From Candidatus Aenigmatarchaeota archaeon (lineage in GTDB: Archaea > Aenigmatarchaeota > Aenigmatarchaeia > GW2011-AR5 > WALA01): a stretch of DNA of 6,670 nt. The stretch covers positions 1-6,670 of the forward strand of contig WALA01000058.1 of the NCBI GenBank assembly GCA_015523085.1, in the 5' to 3' direction. Positions 1-4,946 of this stretch are shown one piece after another. The notes beneath the pieces were generated by a model that was given only the letters and a program-made list of their open reading frames with translations, was not told the DNA's origin and did no database searches. The translations under genes and the position numbers were made by a program. Position 1 is the first letter of the stretch, and each line of letters opens with the position of its first letter.

Positions 1-438
1 GAACTGGACGTACTAAAATCAATACTCAATTTCAAAATAGTTTCGATGAACGAATCGGAGTACGCGATGGTTCGGAAGTTCATCGGCGATCGAAAAAAGA
101 TAATGAACAAATACGGTATCAACATTCTTTTCATACACACGCATTCGTACCAAAAAACTTACGTTAAGAACGAGAAGTGGAAAGATGTTGTGAGGCGAGC
201 TCAGGAATTTTCCGTTGCCGCGGGAACGTATCGAGTAGAACGAATGTCGTATCCAACACAGAGATCGTTGAAAAGGATTTTAAGCACATCCGCGCCACGC
301 TCGTCTTTTGGATCTAATTTCGTCAAAACGGAAACGATAAAGCCGCGCAGAGTATTATCCACGGTTGGCGCGGGTGATGTGGCGTTTGCGTCATACATAT
401 TTCGCATTCTTAAGAGCGGGATTGAATTCCAGGATTGA
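1..438 (+). CDS. ADP-dependent glucokinase/phosphofructokinase-like sugar kinase, C-terminal part (5' end outside window)
   Basis: The frame is open from base 1, so this is the last 145 residues of a longer gene; the ATG at 46 is internal, not the start. Visible motifs are SMNESEY (about residues 15-21), which matches the metal-site NE motif of ADP-dependent kinases; IHTHSY (45-50), resembling the HxHT segment of that family; and STVGAGDV (120-127), the anion hole and catalytic Asp motif (Asp codon at 376-378). Only about 20 residues follow the GAGD motif, as expected near the C-terminus. Family members are usually about 450 residues and use ADP to phosphorylate glucose or fructose-6-phosphate in archaeal modified glycolysis. 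Glucokinase and phosphofructokinase cannot be told apart from this fragment. The family usually has GLGD; GAGD is more typical of ribokinase/PfkB proteins, so a PfkB member is the alternative. Its neighbourhood with glycogen genes favours the ADP-dependent reading. The end overlaps the converging debranching gene by 48 nt. Confidence 0.68.
   Translation, partial: ELDVLKSILNFKIVSMNESEYAMVRKFIGDRKKIMNKYGINILFIHTHSYQKTYVKNEKWKDVVRRAQEFSVAAGTYRVERMSYPTQRSLKRILSTSAPRSSFGSNFVKTETIKPRRVLSTVGAGDVAFASYIFRILKSGIEFQD
391..438. other. 48-nt convergent coding overlap between the sugar kinase and GH133 genes
   Basis: The plus-strand kinase gene ends with TGA at 436-438, while the minus-strand GH133 gene ends with TGA read from 393 to 391. 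Sixteen codons, stop included, on each strand share the same DNA. Both proteins still show sensible C-termini, and each transcript must terminate inside the other gene. Confidence 0.85.
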
Positions 439-1944
439 CCGGACTATCATCGCGGAGCCCCAGGCCTGAACCTTGCACCCAAGGACGTTTCCTCGATCGT
501 CAAAGGTTTCCCCGACGCCCGGATAGCAAACTCTCTGCGTTCTCGCGAGCATTCTGAGATAATCGTCACCGCGCTTTCCGTACATGTACTCCGCAATTGT
601 CATCCACCCGGTCGTGAGGGACCATATCTGCCCCCGGTGGTAATTTGAAAACGAAAATCTCGGGTCGCCCTTTGGAAGCGTGAGGACGCCGTATTTATCC
701 GTGAGATTTTTCTCCACGAAATTTATTACCTCATTTGGATGCGAGCTCAGTCCGAGTATAATGGGGACGAGCATGTTTGGTGTTGGTGTCCTGTCTCCGA
801 GAAAGTCGTCGTAGTACTTCCCGTTCCAGAAAAGGCGCTCGAAGTTTCTTTCCAACCTTTCGTAATCGACGGAGAACCCGAGTTCCTCGAGGTCTTTGAG
901 CGCCTTCAGCCATAGTGCCTGCACTTCAACGGCGATGGGTCTGTGAAGCGTGTCCATCCACGTGGAGCCACGGCGCTCGTCATACATTTCACCCTTGTCG
1001 TTTTCAAAGAACCCAAGGACGTTTCTGTTCCTCTCGTAGAAATCTATAAACTCAGAAAACTTTTCTTTGTCAACAACCGACGTGTCTTTCGTGATGTCAA
1101 CGTATTTTTTTATTGACATTATCATCAACGGAGTTGCGTCTGCGGAAAAGTAGTCCGTCGGGTTCATGAAATTTGGGACGCGACCATTTGAGATTTTGAG
1201 TGTCATTCTTATGAGGCGCTTTGCCTTTTTGAACCACTTCAAGTCTATGAGCGCGGGAAGGGTCCATCCCAAGTCTCGTCCCCACGTCTCCAGAAACCAC
1301 GGAAGCCCTGCGTACATGCCATCGGATTTTATGAGCATGTCGAGACTTTGAGCCGCCATTCCCAAAATCGTGTCGGGGAACTTTCTTCTTATCTTGATTT
1401 GCTTGTAATCTCTGTAAATGCTCATCCTGAACGAGCCGTTGACTTTGAACTTTGCGACCATACATCTCTGATTTTCCATGTGGTTTTTGTAGAACGTGTC
1501 GAACAATTCTGCGCGGTGGTCGAACTTGACGCTTATTTTGTCGATGGACATGAACGTGAATGTGTTTTTGCCCGAGATGAGCTCGTAACTTCTATTATGC
1601 CAATTTTCCGATTTGTCGCGGATGTTTATGCCGAGTTCGACGGTTGCTTCCCGTGCGCCAGATTTTATGGAAACGCTCATGAGCTCCCCGTCCGTCATTT
1701 CGACGGTTTCTTCCACGGGGCCGACGTGGGTCCTGTACGTTGAAACTGCCTTGTTCCCAAAAAACGAAAACGATTCTATGTTGCTCGGAGACAGCCACTC
1801 TCCGTCGATGTTGAACGCGAAGTAGTCCAAGAATTTCCGCCTTCCTATCCAGAATCCTGTCCACTTGTTCCTAAAACTGCTATCACAATACCTGTGAAAG
1901 TGAGCTCGCCTTCCGGAAAGGAAATAGCATTTGTCCATAATCAT
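391..1944 (-). CDS. amylo-α-1,6-glucosidase (glycogen debranching, GH133/GDE_C)
   Basis: A 517-residue protein, probably cytoplasmic since no signal peptide or membrane segment is seen. It should hydrolyse α-1,6 branch glucose from glycogen. Family motifs in the (α/α)6 barrel occur in order: GLPWFLETWGRD (213-224, with Asp224 the likely general acid), VPNF...DYFSADATPL (256-273), GSTWMDTL...VEVQALW (326-345), YHRGQIWSLTTGWM (435-448), and PGVGETFDD...GCKVQAWGSA (475-498, with Glu479 a likely second catalytic acid). The N-terminal ~190 residues (NKWTGFWIGRRKFLDYFAFNID and following) form the β-rich GDE_N-like domain, which looks short against typical stand-alone members of about 600-700 residues. 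The gene starts four bases inside the end of the GH57 gene (ATGA). A second ATG six bases on (Met3, at 1938) has better spacing from an AAGGAA purine run and could be the real start. The last 16 codons, stop included, lie opposite the kinase gene end. Family assignment is firm; exact specificity is inferred. Confidence 0.9.
   Translation of the reverse strand: MIMDKCYFLSGRRAHFHRYCDSSFRNKWTGFWIGRRKFLDYFAFNIDGEWLSPSNIESFSFFGNKAVSTYRTHVGPVEETVEMTDGELMSVSIKSGAREATVELGINIRDKSENWHNRSYELISGKNTFTFMSIDKISVKFDHRAELFDTFYKNHMENQRCMVAKFKVNGSFRMSIYRDYKQIKIRRKFPDTILGMAAQSLDMLIKSDGMYAGLPWFLETWGRDLGWTLPALIDLKWFKKAKRLIRMTLKISNGRVPNFMNPTDYFSADATPLMIMSIKKYVDITKDTSVVDKEKFSEFIDFYERNRNVLGFFENDKGEMYDERRGSTWMDTLHRPIAVEVQALWLKALKDLEELGFSVDYERLERNFERLFWNGKYYDDFLGDRTPTPNMLVPIILGLSSHPNEVINFVEKNLTDKYGVLTLPKGDPRFSFSNYHRGQIWSLTTGWMTIAEYMYGKRGDDYLRMLARTQRVCYPGVGETFDDRGNVLGCKVQAWGSAMIVRSILEFNPALKNAKYV
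1941..1944 (-). promoter_or_regulatory. ATGA stop/start overlap, GH57 to GH133
   Basis: The TGA of the GH57 gene and the first ATG of the GH133 gene share ATGA on the minus strand. The purine run GGAAGAAGGAA directly before it gives better spacing to a second in-frame ATG at 1938, so the overlap may be only apparent if that second ATG is the one used. Confidence 0.6.
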
Positions 1945-3179
1945 TTCCTTCTTCCATTCTTTAAACCGTTTTCCATGAGCTTTTTCGCAACGGCGTTTTT
2001 GAAGTCGAAAAGTATTTGCGTGATCGTCTCGAATCCCTGCTGCGGCGTGTCAAAGTACGAGAAGTACTGATGGACGTCTCCGTCGCCCCACCACTTCGTG
2101 CATATGTTGTGAAGGTGGTCACTCGTTTGAAGAAGGCGCCACGTCCGAATGATTTCTGGGTCGCCCGTTCTGAGAACGTCGTCTCTCATTTTTTGAAGCT
2201 CGTTGAATATTATTTGTTGCATCCTGTTTCCGAGCCACGCCGAAACGTCCATCTCTATGTCCGCCCATGAGATGGAACTGAGCTCATAAACGTCGAACTC
2301 GCCGACAGGGTCGTATTTCTCGACGACTTCCCTCGGAAGCGAAAACTGAAGGTGGTCGTACTTGTTTACCTGCCACGGCAACGCTTTCAGAAACCAGAAT
2401 ATTCCCGTCTCTTCCCATTGATGCTCCCCGAGCGTCTCGTAGTCCATGAAAAGATTCACAACTTGGCCTTGCGACGCCGCTATCCACGATGCGTACTTCT
2501 CTGCCGTGAGGGGCCATTGGTCCCACCACTTCGCGCTGAACCTGTAGCCGACGTCATCCGTGAGCTGCCGGTTCCGTAGGAGAACTTTAATCTTATTTGC
2601 GACTTGCTTCGGTGGTGAGTAAAGGTAGTTTGGTGAGCGCCACCCTAGGACGTGCGGAGCTCCTTCCGTGAATATTCCCTTGAATCCGAGCTCTTCCGCC
2701 GACTTTGCTATGAGGTTGTTGTATATCAATTCAGTGTTCGTCATTGTCACGGGTTTCTGACCAAAGAGATCCTTTATGATTTCGGACTGCTGTCTCACTT
2801 GATCGAAAAATTCATCGTGGTCGTTATACAGCCCTGACAACGAGTGGTAGTACGTCTCTCCGAGGAACTCGACACTGCCTTTTGGAAATTGCTTGAAGAG
2901 TTCTATGAGGTCGGGAGCCCACTTTTCCGCCTGCTCTATCCACGTTCCCGTCATTGAAAACGCGACTTTGAACTTCTTCTTTTCGTGGCGCATTGCGGTG
3001 ACGAGGTCCAGAAGTATGTTGGTCGCGGGCCAATAGCACTTTCTCAGAACGCGCTCGAAGATGTAGCGGTTGAACTCGTCGTTGAAGTACCTGTCGTACA
3101 GATTTTTCGCGCTTCCGTTCACGCCGTACTTGTGAAGTCGCATCGGTTGATGGACTTCGAAAATCAGATTCACGTCCAT
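1941..3179 (-). CDS. GH57 α-amylase family protein (α-1,4-glucan hydrolase or 4-α-glucanotransferase)
   Basis: A 412-residue protein. The GH57 conserved regions are recognisable: HQP (10-12), VEFLGETYYHSL (103-114), TNTELIY (147-153, Glu150 the expected nucleophile), FMDYETLGEH (244-253, Asp246 the expected acid/base), and the C-terminal block TSDHLHNICTKW...DGDVHQYFS (352-374). The NTELIYN and DYETLGEH forms match the amylase-type clade that includes archaeal MJ1611-like proteins, rather than GH57 branching enzymes. It should act on α-1,4 linkages in the cytoplasm; no signal peptide is seen. Start choice: the frame is open further upstream to an ATG at 3284, but those 35 residues lie inside the end of the synthase gene and look like read-through. 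The ATG at 3179 begins directly with DVNLIFEVHQP, the normal GH57 N-terminus, and overlaps the synthase stop as TAATG. Hydrolysis versus transfer cannot be decided from sequence. Confidence 0.9.
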   Translation of the reverse strand: MDVNLIFEVHQPMRLHKYGVNGSAKNLYDRYFNDEFNRYIFERVLRKCYWPATNILLDLVTAMRHEKKKFKVAFSMTGTWIEQAEKWAPDLIELFKQFPKGSVEFLGETYYHSLSGLYNDHDEFFDQVRQQSEIIKDLFGQKPVTMTNTELIYNNLIAKSAEELGFKGIFTEGAPHVLGWRSPNYLYSPPKQVANKIKVLLRNRQLTDDVGYRFSAKWWDQWPLTAEKYASWIAASQGQVVNLFMDYETLGEHQWEETGIFWFLKALPWQVNKYDHLQFSLPREVVEKYDPVGEFDVYELSSISWADIEMDVSAWLGNRMQQIIFNELQKMRDDVLRTGDPEIIRTWRLLQTSDHLHNICTKWWGDGDVHQYFSYFDTPQQGFETITQILFDFKNAVAKKLMENGLKNGRRK

Positions 3180-3181
3180 TA
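3177..3181 (-). promoter_or_regulatory. TAATG stop/start overlap that fixes the GH57 start
   Basis: The TAA stop of glgA and the ATG of the GH57 gene share one base (TAATG on the minus strand). A weak G/T-rich run (GGGGTTGTGG) precedes it. This junction, together with the GH57 N-terminal motif that follows at once, is the reason for choosing the 3179 start over the longer reading frame. Confidence 0.75.
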
Positions 3182-4324
3182 CCACAACCCCATTGCGCTT
3201 CCATAGACACCTGCGGTCCATCTTGATATTTTGCTCCACTTGTAGTTTTTCTCGACGTTTTTCCTCCCGTTTCGGCCCATCCATTTCCCCCAGCCGGGGT
3301 CGCTGAGCACGCGGTCGAGCTGGTCTTTTATCGATGTGTCGTTTCTTGGTATCGTGTGGAGTCCTGTCTTCTCGTGAATTATCGTTTCCTTCAATCCGCC
3401 CGTGTACGACCCCACGGCAGGCGACGCGGCTGCCGCAGCCTCGAGCGCCACGATTCCGAACGGTTCGTAAACCGATGGTATTGCGACGGCGTCCGCGAGC
3501 TTGAACAGGGATATGACAGTGTCCTCTGGGAGGAATCCTGTGAAGTACGTTTTTTCGCCGATGCCGAGCGAGTTTGCCATGTGCTTGTAGCGCTCGACAT
3601 CACCGCGTCCGACTATCACGAACTTCGATTCAGGATGGTCTTGAAGTATTTTCGGCATGGCTCCTATGAGGAATTCGAGACCTTTTTGATACGTGAGTCG
3701 CCCCACGAACAGGACCATCTTCTCCCATCCGGCGGCGAATTCGTCTTTGCTCACAGTCGGCTTTATGTCGAACCTTTCTATGTCAACGCCATTTGGAATG
3801 TAATGTATCTTTTTCTCCGGGACGTTGAACAATGAACGCACTTCGTTGTAAAAGTCCTTACCCACGGTTATGACTTCGTTTGCCTCGTACGTTCCGTACC
3901 ACTCCAAGTCGTTTATCATCTTGGAATATCTCGTGTGTATTCCAACGCGTCCGTACTCAGTCGAATGGAGCGTGAAAACCATGGGAATGCGCAACGTCTT
4001 CTTTATCGCAACACCGGCGGGAACCATCATCCAGTCGTGGGCGTGGACGACTTCAAACTTTTCGTCTTTGTTGAGCTCAATTGCCTTCTTCTCCATGCGG
4101 TGTCCGAGAAAGTTTGCCCACGATATCGTGTCCGGAGCGTGTCCGGAAGGTATGCGGTGAACGTGCACTCCTTCAACCTCTTCGTCTTTTTCCTCCGGAC
4201 CGAATGTGAGAACGTGAACGTCATGACCTTGCTTGACGAGCTCCCGCGACAAGTCATAACAATGACTCGCTATGCCACCGACTTTCATGGGTGGGAACTC
4301 CCAGGTTGTCATGAGTATCTTCAT
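3179..4324 (-). CDS. glgA: glycogen synthase, GT5/GT4-type GT-B glycosyltransferase
   Basis: A 381-residue GT-B retaining glycosyltransferase with both Rossmann domains. N-domain: MKILMTTWEFPP then KVGG (14-17), the donor-phosphate loop of starch/glycogen synthases; VHAHDW (93-98); TLHSTEYGR (118-126). The hinge is YIPNGVD (175-181). C-domain: GRLTYQKG (208-215, with the donor-binding Arg209 and Lys214) and EPFGIVALE (287-295), the E-x7-E motif. The ending YKWSKISRWTAGVY (361-374) is the usual C-terminal helix crossing back to the N-domain. It should add glucose from ADP- or UDP-glucose to an α-1,4-glucan. The length is short for bacterial GlgA (about 480) and nearer archaeal and GT4 enzymes, so a GT4 enzyme with another substrate remains possible. 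The KVGG loop and the flanking amylase and debranching genes favour glycogen synthase. It overlaps the previous gene by ATGA and the next by TAATG. Confidence 0.82.
   Translation of the reverse strand: MKILMTTWEFPPMKVGGIASHCYDLSRELVKQGHDVHVLTFGPEEKDEEVEGVHVHRIPSGHAPDTISWANFLGHRMEKKAIELNKDEKFEVVHAHDWMMVPAGVAIKKTLRIPMVFTLHSTEYGRVGIHTRYSKMINDLEWYGTYEANEVITVGKDFYNEVRSLFNVPEKKIHYIPNGVDIERFDIKPTVSKDEFAAGWEKMVLFVGRLTYQKGLEFLIGAMPKILQDHPESKFVIVGRGDVERYKHMANSLGIGEKTYFTGFLPEDTVISLFKLADAVAIPSVYEPFGIVALEAAAAASPAVGSYTGGLKETIIHEKTGLHTIPRNDTSIKDQLDRVLSDPGWGKWMGRNGRKNVEKNYKWSKISRWTAGVYGSAMGLW
4321..4324 (-). promoter_or_regulatory. ATGA stop/start overlap, half-GT to glgA
   Basis: The TGA of the half-length GT-B gene and the ATG of glgA share ATGA on the minus strand. 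A G-rich run GGTCGGGG lies 8 nt upstream of the ATG and may serve as a weak ribosome site, but reinitiation coupling is likely, giving linked production of the two paralogous proteins. Confidence 0.7.
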
Positions 4325-4884
4325 TTCATAACCCCGACCATTGAAAAAACTTTTTTGATGCCGTCTTCATTCGAGTAGAATATTTTGTCCGATGGAACCT
4401 TCAAATCGTTTATGAGCGAGTTTTTCGTTGCGTCATTTGTGACAAGTATGTACCTTGATTCGTAGGCGAGCCACCACTCAACGTCCGATATCGCTTGGGA
4501 CACGTACGCTCCGAACCCGCGCTGATGCTCCGTTGAGTGAAACGTTGAAATCAGAGGAACTCCGAACAGCTTTGCTAGCGACATTCCTGCCGGGCCAGCA
4601 GTCCAGTCGTGGACGTGTATTATGTCAAACTTCTTTTCATCGTTCAATTCCACGGCACGACGCTTGAGCTCATTGTTCATGAGCATGACCCAGTTGAATA
4701 CGTTGTCGGCTTGGAGTATGAAGTTGACCTTGTGAACGTGGACACCATCGACATCGTAATCCTCGTCGTTGCCGAATGAAACAATATGGACGTCGCCGAA
4801 TTTTTTGAGTACGTTGGCGACGTAGAAGGCGTTTTTCGTGACCTCATCATCGGAGATTTCCCTAAGTACGATTAACGTATTCAT
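4321..4884 (-). CDS. stand-alone GT-B N-terminal domain protein, paralogue of the adjacent synthase N-half
   Basis: A 187-residue protein that aligns along its whole length with the first ~186 residues of the synthase encoded immediately downstream. Shared blocks are DVH...FG (31-38), DGVHVHKV (46-53), AVELN (77-81), KFDIIHVHDW (85-94), GPAG (97-100), STFHSTEHQRG (113-123) and DVEWWLAYES (134-143). It stops at IFYSNEDGIKKVF, the counterpart of the synthase hinge IHYIPNGVDIERF, so the whole donor-binding C-domain is missing. The KVGG loop is also absent: the N-terminus reads LREISDDEVTKN at that place. It is therefore unlikely to be a glycosyltransferase by itself. The ORF is intact, has its own TATA box and is coupled to the synthase by ATGA, which argues for a kept function, perhaps a regulatory, scaffold or glucan-binding partner. 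A decayed duplicate is the alternative. The function is not known to me. Confidence 0.8.
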   Translation of the reverse strand: MNTLIVLREISDDEVTKNAFYVANVLKKFGDVHIVSFGNDEDYDVDGVHVHKVNFILQADNVFNWVMLMNNELKRRAVELNDEKKFDIIHVHDWTAGPAGMSLAKLFGVPLISTFHSTEHQRGFGAYVSQAISDVEWWLAYESRYILVTNDATKNSLINDLKVPSDKIFYSNEDGIKKVFSMVGVMK

Positions 4885-4905
4885 GAGAATATGAGTTCGT
4901 TCATG

Positions 4906-4924
4906 TATATAAAATTAATCTTTC
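4906..4924 (-). promoter_or_regulatory. archaeal TATA box (with weak BRE) for the four-gene operon
   Basis: Read on the minus strand, TTTTATATA occupies 4914 to 4906, preceded by the purine-rich GAAAGATTAA (4924-4915), which may act as a weak BRE. The box centre is about 26 nt before the A of the ATG at 4884. Archaeal transcription starts about 25 nt after the TATA centre, so the predicted start falls at or within a base or two of the ATG, giving a leaderless mRNA. In line with that, no Shine-Dalgarno sequence is seen before this ATG. This is the only intergenic gap between the minus-strand genes, so the box probably drives the half-GT, glgA, GH57 and GH133 genes. Confidence 0.65.
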
Positions 4925-4946
4925 AAGTGTGACTTTTCGGGGGTGG

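Noticed and set aside
3180..3284. N-terminal extension of the GH57 gene starting at an ATG at 3284
   Set aside because: The extra 35 residues lie fully within the glgA coding end, are highly charged and low in complexity, and do not resemble a GH57 N-terminus. The ATG at 3179 begins with the family motif and overlaps the glgA stop.
3356..3835. 159-residue plus-strand reading frame opposite glgA, with similar frames at 1348-1743 and 3935-4378
   Set aside because: These lie antisense to genes with strong family motifs, have arginine- and serine-rich composition without recognisable domains, and show no promoter or ribosome site of their own.
4321..4884. Half-GT gene as a frameshifted full-length glycosyltransferase
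   Set aside because: A second C-terminal domain is not present in any frame after it: the next bases already encode the N-terminus of the complete synthase, which uses the only C-domain. A single frameshift cannot explain this.
4906..4946. T-rich run after the GT3 stop as an archaeal terminator
   Set aside because: The only T-run is the TTTT inside the TATA box itself, and no hairpin is evident. It is better explained as a promoter, and termination here cannot be claimed.
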